Assembly: GCA_010909165.1 (NCBI GenBank)
Contig: MU008166.1
Span: 1,612,001-1,676,000 of the forward strand
Source: Anthoceros angustus
Lineage: Eukaryota; Streptophyta; Anthocerotopsida; Anthocerotales; Anthocerotaceae
Length of the DNA: 64,000 nucleotides
Direction of reading: 5' to 3'
Part shown: piece by piece, positions 53,471-64,000 of the stretch
How positions within the stretch are numbered: the first letter of the stretch is position 1
Layout: the number at the start of each line of letters is the position of its first letter
Translations under genes and position numbers: made by a program
Notes under the pieces: model-generated
The model's database searches: none
What the model was told of the DNA's origin: nothing
What the model saw: only the letters and a program-made list of their open reading frames with translations

Positions 53471-55253
53471 ATGCATTCACCATGCTCGAACATTCAGCTT
53501 GAAGCTGCCCTTCCCGATGTCGGTGTGAATCTCTCTCACAGTGTCCGAGTACTGTTCCTTGGCAGGTGTTTTAATACTACTAGCTGTGTCGCCCGACTCT
53601 GAAATGGCACTGCAAGCCTTAAGTACAGCAACATTTGTTCGATCGTTGGGGACAAGACGAAACCTGTTGCGTCAATGAGTACGGTTGCGAAGCCTGTTCA
53701 CCTCTCCATGTCTGGGCAACACACCTATGTAGGCTTTCTCTTCCTGCGCGTCAGCCCACTGCCTGAGCTTTCAGAACAAGACCCACTTCCTGAAAGATCA
53801 GGACAGCGCAGGCTATCTCTTCATGCGCGTCGGTCTAGTGCCTGAGCTTTCAGAAGCAGACCGTCTTCCAGAATGATCAGGATAGCCCATGTCAACACTG
53901 CTGGGAGGCGACGGAGTAAACAAACTCATCGGTATGACCTGACCTTTCTTCCGTCCCCAATTCCCTATCTACGAAACCATTCCCAGGATCCACCAGCAGA
54001 GGCGGCAGGAGGTTCATGATGAGCACATTCACCAGAAACTGATGAGGTTGCAGAGGTTGCAGCACCCGAAGGGGGCTCATTTTCATAGACATGACCCGAA
54101 TCCATTCCAGACGAAACACCCACAACTAAAAGCATAGGAGTTGGAAGAGGACTTCGGGCTCTCCAAGAACAACCCTTGGCACCAAAAGTCTTTCCAGGCT
54201 GCATGGTCTTGAACACTTGCAGGGAGACTGCCAACGTGCAGAACACTTTGCCCTGCTTGCACGACCAAATCTAACTGGACCACATTGCTGCAACACCAGA
54301 ACATCAGCGAAATCAGGCAAGTAAACGGACCGCAAGCGAAGGCAGACTTTCATACCACCGGACGGCAGAGCACCCAGTACAAGTTGTGACACACACCTAA
54401 GCCTTATCGTACAGTTCAAACAAAGGAACTGCTAGCAGCTTCAAGTTTTGGGGCAGGACGACGACAAGCAAACTTTTTGCATTCCTGAACATCACCAAGC
54501 AGAGTGAGTTCAAACTGGATGGCTCCACCTCTTGGAGAAAAAAAAAGAAAAAAAGATGAAAGGATGGCTTGGACCTGAGGCTTGGTGATTTGGGGAGGGC
54601 ACTATGTATACATAAAGATCTCAAAGAGTCGCACTATTTTCCACGGACAATTTCACCAGGCTTCAGGCCACTACCAGGGAGTTTGACGAGGGTATTCCCA
54701 ATTTGCAGCAGCAGAATATGAGAATGGTTCTGTTCCTAAACCTGCCACATTCCGCCACTCCAGTTGCGTAGACTCTGTGTTCACGCACTGTCCAAAGGTG
54801 TATGCACATGAACTAGAAAGGCATCCCTTTCCATTGCCTCCCCTCCTACCCCGACGTTCCATGGAGTCAGCAGCGAAATCCCATCCACACTCGTCCGCAT
54901 GCCCTCCTTCATGCAGCTGCAAAGCACAGCCAAACTCATGAACACACATTACAACGCTGCCCGAGGACAATTTGCTGGTATCAGGACCCACAGCAAATAT
55001 CTCGGGTCACTTCATCTATGTCTGACGATCTCTGTCAACAACATGGCGCCCAGTCTATCAGAAACTTCCTCACTACTGTGAACAAGAAAGCATCAAACAC
55101 CGATGTGCTCTGCCTGAAAGCCCTAACTCGCAGCATCGTCCAGGAAAAGCAAGAAGAACAGATAGGAAGTAATCAGAATACCAAAGAGAGGACGGCCTAG
55201 GTATGTAAACCTCTAAACCAGGTATCTAAACCATAAAAAGCTGTTCATGCCAC
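53470..55253 (-). repeat. Left arm of long inverted repeat flanking HIRA
   Basis: The reverse complement of this segment aligns along its whole length with 58352-60040. Matching phrases in the same order include GCATGAACAGC(T)TTTTATGG, TCTCTTTGGTAT(T/G)CTGATT, GTTCATGAGTTTGGCTGTGC, GAGTGGCGGAATGTGGCAGG, GGTACTC-free TCTGGTG(T)TGCAG and TGTTGCGTCAATGAGTACG. Coding-like shared peptides are EWRNVAG, RLRSVYLPDFADVLVLQ versus RLRSIYLPDIPDVLVLQ, and GGSWEWFRR in both. They look like exons of one unrecognised gene present in both arms, each copy broken. A local ~78-bp tandem duplication (GCCTGAGCTTTCAGAA) lies at 53725-53885. Confidence 0.85.
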
Positions 55254-55326
55254 TTCTTCGTTTAGCGCCGGCATAGTGGCCGAAGAGGCCAAGCTCTTGA
55301 GAAGGTTTAGCGAGTGCTCCAGCACG

Positions 55327-58110
55327 ATGTACCTGGAGAAGCCTCACTGGATACGACATGCGGGGCTTCAGATTTTCTCTTTGGATATCCAGCCAACGGG
55401 GCCTCGCGTTGCCACAGCAGGAGGCGACCATAAGGTCCGGATATGGAGCATGAAGAAGCTGACAAGTTTGTTAGATGATCAACCTAAGCTGCTTGCTACT
55501 TTGCACGATCACTTTGGGTCCGTCAATTGTGTCCGGTGGGCTAAGTCTGGGCGATTTTTGGCGTCTGGGTCCGATGATCACAATGTTATCATCCACGAGC
55601 GGAGGGCTGGTACTGTCACTGCAGAATTTGGGAGTGGGGAGCCCCCGGATGTTGAGAACTGGAAAGTTGTTATGACATTTCGAGGGCACACATCTGATGT
55701 GGTGGATTTGCAGTGGTCTCCGGATGACTCCATGCTTGCCAGCTGCAGTTTAGACAACACGGTGCGAGTTTGGGACACTAGCACCGGGACACCGGTAGCG
55801 GTGTTGAAAGACCATGGAAGTTTGGTGAAAGGTGTGGCTTGGGATCCAATTGGATCTTTCTTGGCCAGTCAGTCAGACGACAGGTGTGTTATTATATGGC
55901 GGACAAGCAGCTGGACAATGGCTCACAAGGCGGAAGGGTCCTGGGAGAAGGCTGTAGGGTCTACGTTTTTTATGAGGCTGGATTGGTCACCGTGTGGCCA
56001 TCATCTTACCACCACCAATGGCTTTCAAAAGCCTAGCCACACAGCCCCAGTGTTGAAACGAGCAGAGTGGGCTGCCTATCTCCACTTTGTAGGTCACAAT
56101 GCACCTGTGATTGCTGTCCGGTTCAATCATGCCATGTTCAAGAAGCCCCCTCTGCCCAACGGTACAGAGCATGCAGATGGTGTGGTGAGCAGGGACTCTT
56201 CAAAGGAGAAACCCTTCAATGTTATAGCAATGGGAAGTCGAGATTGCAGTGTATCAGTGTGGAGCACAGCATCCCCAAGGCCTGTGTGTGTAGCAAAGCA
56301 TTTCTTTGACCAGAGTGTGGTTGACTTAGCTTGGAGTGCAGATGGATACACCCTGCTCTGCTGCTCTTTGGATGGGACAGTTGCAGCCCTTGAATTCGGT
56401 GTAAATGAATTAGGACACAGAATAGGCGATGAGGAGATGGACGAAATCAAAAGGAAGGTGTATGGTGACGTGCGTGTAAAGCAACTGGCACTGGCAGAAA
56501 GCCCTGCTCAGCTGCTGCTCGAAGGAAAGACTGCGGGAGGTCTGGCACCAGTGCAATTGGTGGTGACACAGCCTTCTCAGGAAGCAAATGGACATGTGGT
56601 ACCAGCTGCTGTTTCCTCACCTCCAAAAGTTAGGGAGGTGATTTCATACAGTGATCAAGATCCCATTGCAGATGCGAGACCTTCGGCTGCTAAACTTCAG
56701 CAACCCCCATCGACAGTAAGGCAGACGGAGTACCGCCGGCCAGATGGGCGGAAGAGAATCATCCCAGAGTCACTAGGCTTGCCGTCTGGGCTTGAAAATG
56801 CTGAGGCCTTCGAAAGGCCTGAGCTCCAAAGCAAAATTAGCAGGTTAGGAACGGGAGACTTAGGGGATGCCAGAAGGTCATTCATAAATGCGATGAATGG
56901 TAATTTGTCTGTTGCTGCATTGGAAGGTGTTACAACGAGAACAAGCTTTTCGAATGGTGTGCCAGTGGATCCCAGACTGGCATCTACTAATCCTAGTGGT
57001 CTACCAGAGGGCTTGATCAAAGTACCCACAGAAGAGAACCCTCTCGGTGTTCTATCAATCATTGGGCAACCGATTTTGGGTTTGGGAGTGACAGTGTGCT
57101 TGGAGGCCAAGCCTGTGAGGGTGGCAAGGTTTGGCAACACAGATGGATTAGGAGGACTTGATGCGTATGAAACCCATGTGACCTGCTCACGAGGAGGTGA
57201 GGTGTTGTGGCAGGATCGATTGATGGGCAGGCCAACAGCATTGGCTGGGAATGCCGTATTCTGGGCTGTTGCATTGGAAGGTGGGCTGGTGCAGATTTAT
57301 ACGCAGGCAGGCAGGAGAGCCCTCCCAGGCATGATGGTTGGTTCAGCAGCGGCATTCATGGACTGTGGGGAAGGGTGGAACTTGCTGTTGCTTACATGTC
57401 AGGGTTCTGTGCACCTGTGGGATGTGAAGGAGGCAACATGTGTGCTACATGAGTCTTTGGCACCTTTGTTCACGACATACTTTAGCAGCTCTGTGAACAA
57501 GGACGTCCAGTCCTTGAGTGTAGTTTCAGCAAGATTATCCAAGGCAGGAGTACCGTTGGTGGTGCTCGCAAACCGGCATACATTCATGTACCATGTGGGC
57601 ATGAAGTGCTGGTTACGGATAGCTGACGATACATTTCCAGCATCTGATTACATCAGCAAGGGATGCGGGAAAGATGGGGAGCTTGCTGCAATCCACGCAC
57701 AGGATGAGAAATCCCTGTGGAAGAAGTTTGTGTGGAGTGCTGCTGCAGGCAATGAGAAGTCTGTGACTCGGGCCAACCTGGAGGTTCAAATGGGGGCGGC
57801 GTTGGCCCTGAAGGCAGCAGATGACTACCGCCAATGTCTGCTTGCCTATGTCCGCTGCCTGACAAGAGATTTAGATGAAGGGCGTCTGCGAGAACTGTGT
57901 GAGGAGTTTTTGGGGCCAGTAGGTGCATGCGACGCAAGCTTACCGAGCCTATCTACTGGGCAGTGGGAATCTCAGGTTCTGGGCTTCAGCAAACGGGAGT
58001 TGCTCCGTAGTCATATCCTACCGGCCATGGCTGCTAACCGGTCTGTCCAGAGGTTGACACAAGAAATCGGAGACCTTTTATCTGAGGTTGAAGTTAGAGA
58101 AGCAAGCTAA
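55327..58110 (+). CDS. HIRA: HIRA-like histone H3.3 chaperone, intronless
   Basis: One uninterrupted frame encodes 927 residues. The ATG at 55327 begins MYLEKPHWIRHAGLQIFS, matching the usual HIRA N-terminus; the frame is open further upstream only through non-ATG codons. WD40 blades occupy residues 1-360: GGDHKVRIWSM, FGSVNCVRWAKSG, GHTSDVVDLQWSPDD, GSLVKGVAWDPIG, GHNAPVIAVRF and DQSVVDLAWSADGY. The ASF1-binding B-domain motif is RRPDGRKRIIPES near residue 470. The HIRA C-terminal domain spans about 610-720 (TCSRGGEVLWQDRLMGRPTA, then GSVHLWDVKEATCVLHESLA). HIRA deposits histone H3.3 outside replication with ASF1, UBN and CABIN1. Neighbouring genes and the HIRA genes I know have many introns, so an intronless copy suggests a retrogene. 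No premature stop is present. Confidence 0.95.
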   Translation: MYLEKPHWIRHAGLQIFSLDIQPTGPRVATAGGDHKVRIWSMKKLTSLLDDQPKLLATLHDHFGSVNCVRWAKSGRFLASGSDDHNVIIHERRAGTVTAEFGSGEPPDVENWKVVMTFRGHTSDVVDLQWSPDDSMLASCSLDNTVRVWDTSTGTPVAVLKDHGSLVKGVAWDPIGSFLASQSDDRCVIIWRTSSWTMAHKAEGSWEKAVGSTFFMRLDWSPCGHHLTTTNGFQKPSHTAPVLKRAEWAAYLHFVGHNAPVIAVRFNHAMFKKPPLPNGTEHADGVVSRDSSKEKPFNVIAMGSRDCSVSVWSTASPRPVCVAKHFFDQSVVDLAWSADGYTLLCCSLDGTVAALEFGVNELGHRIGDEEMDEIKRKVYGDVRVKQLALAESPAQLLLEGKTAGGLAPVQLVVTQPSQEANGHVVPAAVSSPPKVREVISYSDQDPIADARPSAAKLQQPPSTVRQTEYRRPDGRKRIIPESLGLPSGLENAEAFERPELQSKISRLGTGDLGDARRSFINAMNGNLSVAALEGVTTRTSFSNGVPVDPRLASTNPSGLPEGLIKVPTEENPLGVLSIIGQPILGLGVTVCLEAKPVRVARFGNTDGLGGLDAYETHVTCSRGGEVLWQDRLMGRPTALAGNAVFWAVALEGGLVQIYTQAGRRALPGMMVGSAAAFMDCGEGWNLLLLTCQGSVHLWDVKEATCVLHESLAPLFTTYFSSSVNKDVQSLSVVSARLSKAGVPLVVLANRHTFMYHVGMKCWLRIADDTFPASDYISKGCGKDGELAAIHAQDEKSLWKKFVWSAAAGNEKSVTRANLEVQMGAALALKAADDYRQCLLAYVRCLTRDLDEGRLRELCEEFLGPVGACDASLPSLSTGQWESQVLGFSKRELLRSHILPAMAANRSVQRLTQEIGDLLSEVEVREAS

Positions 58111-58351
58111 ACCTCGGAAATCAGGGTCAACCGACTCGTTTCACTGCGGATAGTGGATTTTGTACATTGGTTAGAATTCTTTTTTGTAAAGAGAGAAAAT
58201 TGCTGCGTTGTCTAGGTGCCGTGATCGTAAGTCATTTCTTGCGAGTACAGGTGTGTAAAACTGCCAAACTTCTATTATCCACTGGGTGTCTCAGGCACCT
58301 TCCTTGTGCTGGTAGAGTGAGCAAGAAGTGTATGTTGATTTGCTAATTTTG
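58111..58351 (+). other. HIRA 3' untranslated region
   Basis: This 240-bp space lies between the HIRA stop codon and the start of the right inverted arm. TTTTGTAAAGAGAG and ATTTTGTACATT stretches resemble plant near-upstream polyadenylation elements. No AATAAA is seen. Confidence 0.4.
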
Positions 58352-60040
58352 AGTAGCATGAAAAGCTTTTATGGTCTAGATACTTAGGTACTGTTCTCTC
58401 TTTGGTATGCTGATTCCTTCCTGTCTGCTCTTCGTGTTTTTCCTGGCCGATGCTGCGAAATAGGGTTTTCAGGCAGAGGACATCGGTGTGACACTATCTT
58501 CGTCACAGTGATGACGAAGTTGGCAATTGACTGGGCTCATGTTGCTGACAGAGATGGTCAGATTTAGATACCATGACCCGAGGTATCTGCTGTCGGTTCT
58601 GGTTCCAGGGAATCCTGCTGCTCAGACAGCGTTACTGTGAGTTCATGAGTTTGGCTGTGCTTTGCAGCTACATGAAGGAGAATATGCGGACAAGTGTGCA
58701 TGGGATTTTGCTGGTGAGTCCATGTAAGGTCGGGGTTGGAGGGGAGGCAATTGAAAGGGATGCCTTCCTCGATACACACGACTTTGGACAGCGCATGAAC
58801 ATGGATTGTAAGGAAGTGGAGTGGAGGAATGTGGCAGGTTCAGGAATACCATCCTTATACACTTCTGCTGCAAACCTTCTTCAAACTTCCTGGTGATCAT
58901 CTGAAGCTTGGTGAAGATGATCCGTGAAAAGAGCACTAGTATTTGAGACCTTGACGTTTCCAAACTTCCCTCCCCGTCTCACCTAGCCTCAGGTACAGGT
59001 CAACCTGTCGTCTTTTTTTCCCCTTCAAGAGGTAGAGCCATCCATTCTGCAACTCACTCTGCTTGATGATGCGCAGGAGTGCAAAATGCCTTTCGTTGTA
59101 CTGCTGTCTGGAAAGGCAATATTTTCCATGCTCAACAACTTGAAGCTGCTAACAGTCCTTTGTTTGAACTGCACCACAACACTCAGGTATGTGTCACAAC
59201 CAGGACTCGGTGCTCTGCTGTCCCTTGATATGACAGACTCCCTTCGCCTGCGGTCCATTTACTTGCCTGATATCCCTGATGTTCTGGTCTTGCAGAGATA
59301 TAGTCCAGTCATATGATTCAGTTGTGCAAGGAGGCCAAAGTATTCTGCACGTTGGCAGCCTCCCTGTAGGTGGTCAAGACTGCAGTCTGGAAAGATTGTT
59401 CAAGGGTTGTTCTATGAGAGCACGGCCTCTTCTTTCAACTCCTATGCTTTAGTTGCAGTTGCTTTGACTGAAAGGGATTCAGGTCATGTGTATTCGAATT
59501 AGGCCCCTTGGGGTGCTGCAACCTCTGCAATATCATCAGCTTCTGGTGAAGGTGCTCATCGTGGACCTTCCGCGGCCTCGGCTGGTGGGTCCTGGGAATG
59601 GTTTCGTAGATTGAAATTGGAGACGGAAAACAGGGCAGGTCATACTGAGTTGCCTACTCCATCGTCTTCCAGCAGTGTTAATATGTGCTATCCTCATAGC
59701 ACATGTTAACACTGCTGGAGAAGTGGGTCTTCTGAAAGCTCAGGCAGTGGGTTGAGGGAAGGAAGAGAAAGGCTGCATAGGTATGTTGCCCAGATGGAGA
59801 GCGGCGAACAGGATTTCTGTACTCATTGATGCAACAGGAAGGTGTTTTCCCCATTGATCAAACAAATGTTGTTGTACTTAAGGCTTGGATGCCATTGCAG
59901 AGTTGGGGGACACAACTGGTAGTACTACACCACTTCCTAGACACAGTGCTTGGAGACTGTGAGAGGGAATTCACACCCCGACATCTGGAAGAGCAGCTTC
60001 AATCAGGATTTATTTGTAAGCACCATGCTGGTGGACGCCT
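58352..60040 (+). repeat. Right arm of long inverted repeat flanking HIRA
   Basis: This segment is the inverted counterpart of 53470-55253 (see there). Exon-like pieces include KEVEWRNVAGSG (58815-58850), QLTLLDDAQECKMPFVVLLS with LNNLKLLTVLCLNC (59045-59180) and RLRSIYLPDIPDVLVLQ (59240-59296). These pieces end at plausible donors or acceptors (AGG|TATGTG, TTGCAG|A), so the arm appears to derive from genomic, intron-containing DNA. Stops in each frame show it is not a working gene. The gene of origin is not recognised. Confidence 0.85.
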
Positions 60041-60150
60041 ATGCGAAATGTGGAACCCTAGAGGTTGTTCGACAGGTATTTAAAGAAATGCGGCATCGTG
60101 ACATCGTTTCCTGGAACGCCAAGTTGTCTTGTTCGACAGGATGCAGGTAG
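59820..60150 (+). pseudogene. PPR gene fragment at outer end of right arm
   Basis: MQQEGVFPIDQTNVVVLKA (59829-59885) is followed in another frame by DLFVSTMLVDAYAKCG, TLEVVRQVFKEM and HRDIVSWNAKL (60010-60120). These are the P, L and S motifs of a PLS-class PPR protein. Frame changes and the lack of flanking motifs mark it as a fragment. The part up to about 60040 is shared with the left arm. Confidence 0.75.
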
Positions 60151-61140
60151 AGGGTGTATAGCCAGGCCCATATCCTCGTATCGGAAAGACGCAGACGCAT
60201 GCGATACTATCATATCCGGATTAAGTGGAATGTAAATATGCGATCTTTTTATTACCATACTCCGCGCGTTTTTATTTTCTACACTTGGGAGTAGGAACCA
60301 CAAGTTAGAAACCAAAACCAAGTCTAATCTCCCTCTATAAAAAGTGTATGGCAAGCATGTCTGCAGACAAAGAAAGGTCCCGGCCTCCGGAAGGGAAAAA
60401 CGAATTGCTAGATTTGTGGCCTGGATATTGTTGGTGGGTCAGCCGCGACCGGGTGCACTGGTGGCAGTCACTACCGGTAGTCAGTCTCAGTCGGCCGAAT
60501 TCTTAATGGTTTGGTACAGTGCTTGATGCTGATGCTCCACCTGGAGAATGCAGGTTAGAATGCTGAGTTCTTGTCGATTTGGGCTGACGCTCACTGGAGT
60601 CCTGGACAATCCATGGCACACGGTCACATCTAGTCAGTGCTTGTTGCACGGCCCTAGCCTGTTGCAAGTATTGTGTTCTAAACTTCTAGGGAGGTATTGG
60701 ATCAATGCTTGTGGCACCAGGCTTCAGACCTGGATCTCTCCTCCCGTTTGCAAAGTCTTCAGGCGATGAGGTTGGTGTGATTGTTGTCCGTGATTGCTCA
60801 AGGCATCTGGTTTTTGATTTTTTTTTAATTTGGTATTTTGAAAATAAATCAAAACAACCCCGAGGGAGAAATCTTCAGCAAGGGTTCTGATTCCCCTATG
60901 TTACACATCGTATCATCCCAACAGGAAGAGACTATACTCTTCCCGAGGTCGTTTGAGTATGTGCCTAGATACCATCGCAGGTTATGTGGGACTTGGGAAA
61001 AACTCCCTCACCCACTAAAACTCCCCACCTTTACCCTTGCCCGAGAATAAGGGCTGCCATACATTGCTGCATCGGCTCCAATATCTGGTTTTTGATCCAC
61101 AGAATAGAGAAGGGTGAAGACTGGGCTATGTGTGGAGAAT
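60150..61140. other. Gene-free stretch before the Copia element
   Basis: No gene was recognised. The 5' LTR and primer-binding site of the Copia element should lie in or near this stretch, but I cannot identify a TG...CA-bounded LTR or a TGGTATCAGAGC-type site. Confidence 0.4.
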
Positions 61141-64000
61141 CTGAACTATCTGGCCTGAGACCGAGTTCATAGAGCAGTTTGTAAACAAGTTTATGACCCT
61201 CAAGGACTCTGTCGAATTGGCGAGCACCACCGTGTCCGACCATGACGCTTCCGTGCAGCTGTTGCAATCCATGCCACCATCATGGTCTGCTTTGGTTATG
61301 ACTCAGAGAGCCAACCCCATAACACTTGACAAGACGATCTCTCTTCTCTGCGAGGAAGAGCAGCGCCGAAAGGCCGGCGAGACCTCCACACCGAAGGGTA
61401 TCGCACTCTTTGCTTGTGGGAGATTGCGCAGGAACCGGGGGCGCCCTTCATGCGGACCCCTTGGCCACAAGGATTCCCCGGCAAGGGCAACCCCCAGCCT
61501 GGCCCCTCCAACGATAAGCGGAAGCTTGGGGCATGCTTTTACTGCAAGCTGCCTGGACACCACCAGCGGGATTGCCAGAGGCGTATCGCCGATCACCGCG
61601 CTCAACCCTCCGTCGGCAGCGCCATGCACGGCGCACGCCTATTCGTCGTCTACTTGTACGTCACCCTTGACTCTCACATGTGGTTTGTGGATTTAGGGGC
61701 CACCCATCACATGACCGGCTGGCGCGAGTGGTTCACTTCCTTTGAGCAGAACACCGTCGAGAGCTTTGTTTACCTCGGCGATGATACCCGCCGCGCGATT
61801 CGTGGCTCCGGCATTGTGGCTATCCTCATGCCCAACTCTCAAGTGCGGGAGCTCCATGACGAGCTCTATGTGCCTCACCTAAGTAAGAACCTTGTTTCAG
61901 TTGGGCAGGCGCTCGGAACTGGCTATACTTTCAACTTTGCCCCTACGAAGTGCTCCATCTTCGATGCCTCTCGCCAACTCATCACCGACTGCCAACAGAT
62001 TGGGCAGGTCTTTGTTCTAGGCACCAGCCCCACCTATACGGCACATGAGGTTCTCTCCAGGCCTGAGAGGGAGAGTCTGTCTCACCCCGACAGCTCTCTT
62101 AGCTCCCATGTGTCCTCTCCCTTGGCAAATCTTTGGCATCTTAGGCTGGGTCACAAAGGGACACAACGGATGAAGGCTTTGGCTCAACACGGCTATGTCT
62201 TGGGCCTCCCTATTAAATCCGTTGCTAACCTCTCTTTTTGCCGCAGCTGTGCCTTCGGCAAACAGTAGCGTAAGGCCTTCCCTGTCGGCTCCCATAGGAG
62301 TCCTCATCCCCTTGGTCTTGTCCATACTGACAATATGCAGACACCTTCTCTTCAGGGGTCCCTGTATCAAGTCAGCTTTATCGACGACTATACCCACTTC
62401 GGTTGGGTATATTTTCTCGCAGCCAAGTCCGATACCTTCTCCACCTTTGTCACTTGGCAATCTGAGGTGGAGAATCAACTTGGCAGCAAGCTCAAGATCC
62501 TTCAGAGCGACGGCGGGGGGGGAGTTCGACTCCACTTGCGTTCCGCGACCATTGCCGACAACACGGTATTATCTGCCAAACCATAGTGCCTTACACTCCC
62601 GAGCAGAACGAGGTTGCCGAGCGCCGTCACCGAACTCAGGTGGAGATGGGCCGATCTATGCTGCACCATGCTTCCTTCTCTAACCGCTTTTGGGCTGAAC
62701 TTTGAATACAGCCAATTACCTTATCAATCGCCTCCCCACAAAGGCGGTCGATGGTACAACTCCTTACGAAGCATGGACCGGCCGCAAGCCCGACCTTGGC
62801 TATCTCCGCATCTTTGGTTGCCAGGCATTCGTCCATGTTCCCAAGGCCATGCGGCGGAAGTTAGATTCAAAGTCTAAAGAAGGTATCCTCCTCGGCTACG
62901 GCGAAACCGTCAAGGCCTACCGGATATACTTGAAGGACTCTCGGCGCCTTATCTTCGTCCGTCACTTTATCTTCAACGAGGAATCCCTTCTTCTCTCCCT
63001 CGATGCTGGGGGAGACATTGACGTACCTCTGCTTTTCCCCTCCCCTCTTGTCCCTACCTTGGATGTTTCTATTGACGTTGGTGCAGGGGGGAAGGATGAA
63101 TGGGAGCCCGCACCACCGCCAGCCACACACGCTCCCCGCGCTCCTCAAGCTGCTATCCGTCCACCGGTGTTTGCGCTCGTGCCCTTTGCACCAGCGTTGG
63201 CTCCTCCCGCCTCTCTTGCTTCTCCTGCAACTCCATCCACTCTTGAGCTCCTTTCACTCCCCTGCCATCTAGCAGTGGAGACTCAGACCTTGACCTTGGT
63301 GCCTTCTCCCTCGTCCCCGCAGAAGAGGTATCTCACCCCCCTAACATACCTCCTCCTGTAGATGGACCTCTTGCCCTTCGGCGTTCGACGAGGGAGCGGA
63401 CACTTAGTAGGAAAGTGCTTGAGAACCTTGAGCAAACTCAAGGAACCTCCAACACGCAGGCCACCAATATGGCCACATTTACTCTCGTTCAAGTCTTGCT
63501 TTCCACTTCGGAAGTCTCGGAGCCTACCACACTTACCGCCGCCCTCTCCGGGCCACAAGCAACAGAGTGGAAGACAGCCGTTGATGATGAGTTCCAGTCA
63601 CTAAGGGCCAACAATGCATGGCGCCTTTTCGATCTACCACCTGGCAGGTCTGTGGTCGGCAGCAAGTGGACATTCAAGATTAAGTACACCGCCGATGGCG
63701 CCATAGACCGCTATAAGGCAAGGCTCGTGGCACAAGGTTACACTCAACGGGCAGGAGACGACTACGATGCAGATAATCTCTTCTCCCCGGTCGTCCACAC
63801 TACCTCATTGCATGTTATTCTTGCCTGTGCTACCTATCATGATTGGGAGGTGGTACAGGTTGATGTCAAAACGGCATTTCTTTACGGCAAGCTGCATGAG
63901 GAGATCGGGTTCACCGTACGCTTCTGTGAATCATGGATTCTTGCCACCTTGCACTTCATTCTCACCAGGGGCAGCACTACCTCTTGTGGCAGCATCTTTT
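61140..64000 (+). mobile_element. Ty1/Copia retrotransposon, degenerate, truncated by window end
   Basis: Domains occur in Copia order over several frames. Gag comes first with FVNKFMTLKDSVEL and the zinc knuckle CFYCKLPGHHQRDC (61536-61577). The protease region is MWFVDLGATHHMTGW (61678-61722). The pre-integrase segment LANLWHLRLGHKG with SFCRSCAFGKQ ends at a TAG (62266-62268). The integrase core follows: LVHTDNM, FIDDYTHFGWVYFL, ILQSDGGG, and after a frame change VPYTPEQNEVAERRHR. Then come NTANYLINRLPTKAV and GCQAFVHVPKAMRRKLD. The reverse transcriptase, open from about 63358 to the edge, has WKTAVDDEFQSL, GSKWTFKIKY, RYKARLVAQGYTQ and VQVDVKTAFLYG. Frame changes and the TAG show the polyprotein is no longer continuous. 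The protease DSGA motif is DLGA. The last ~90 bases diverge from the family. Confidence 0.93.

Noticed and set aside
55276-55326. Upstream extension of the HIRA frame to 55276
   Set aside because: The extension starts with GTG, not ATG, and the conserved HIRA N-terminus begins at the ATG at 55327.

Overview
The window is nuclear DNA of a land plant, most likely a non-seed plant (lycophyte, hornwort or another bryophyte, less likely a fern). The genes have GT-AG introns, nearly all of about 90-220 bp. They include plant-specific or plant-typical families: SAUR, a plastid-targeted LEA protein, a caffeate-type O-methyltransferase, a half-size ABCG transporter, a germin-like relic, a GNAT-BRCT protein, and PPR and COP1 fragments. 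The transposable elements are CACTA, Copia and LINE types. The species cannot be fixed from the sequence. Exon boundaries were read by eye from protein similarity recalled from memory, splice consensus and reading-frame phase. No database search was run.

Layout. 1-16,900 is almost entirely transposon-derived. It holds a Copia RNase H tail, a decayed PPR gene, and a CACTA (En/Spm-type) element whose 3' terminus lies at 11,491 with an eight-copy subterminal repeat array. Within this CACTA territory are transposase remnants and a captured fragment of the photomorphogenesis gene COP1. After it come a coiled-coil gag-like relic and two ~540-bp tandem duplications that look like LTR material. 17,400-35,000 is a gene-rich island: selenium-binding protein/methanethiol oxidase (+), erythromycin-esterase-like protein (-), O-methyltransferase (+), plastid LEA (+), an unrecognised two-exon gene (+) and an ABCG half-transporter (-). 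35,000-42,100 is repeat-rich. It contains a miRNA-precursor-like hairpin, a broken LINE on the minus strand and a palindromic GC-rich minisatellite. 42,167-48,080 holds two multi-exon plus-strand genes: ARPC4 (ARP2/3 complex subunit 4) and a GNAT acetyltransferase fused to C-terminal tandem BRCT domains. 48,240-53,400 has a germin-like pseudogene, a tRNA-derived SINE-like sequence and a SAUR gene. 53,470-60,040 is the most striking structure: two ~1.7-kb inverted arms flank a full-length, intronless HIRA histone-chaperone ORF almost exactly. 61,140-64,000 is a Ty1/Copia element running off the window edge.

The cellular genes are independent housekeeping, stress or metabolic loci and do not form a pathway cluster. 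The points most worth checking are the HIRA copy between inverted arms, the CACTA element carrying a COP1 fragment, the GNAT-BRCT fusion, the 33-bp-stem hairpin at 36.6 kb and the tandemly repeated 3' ends behind the LEA gene.
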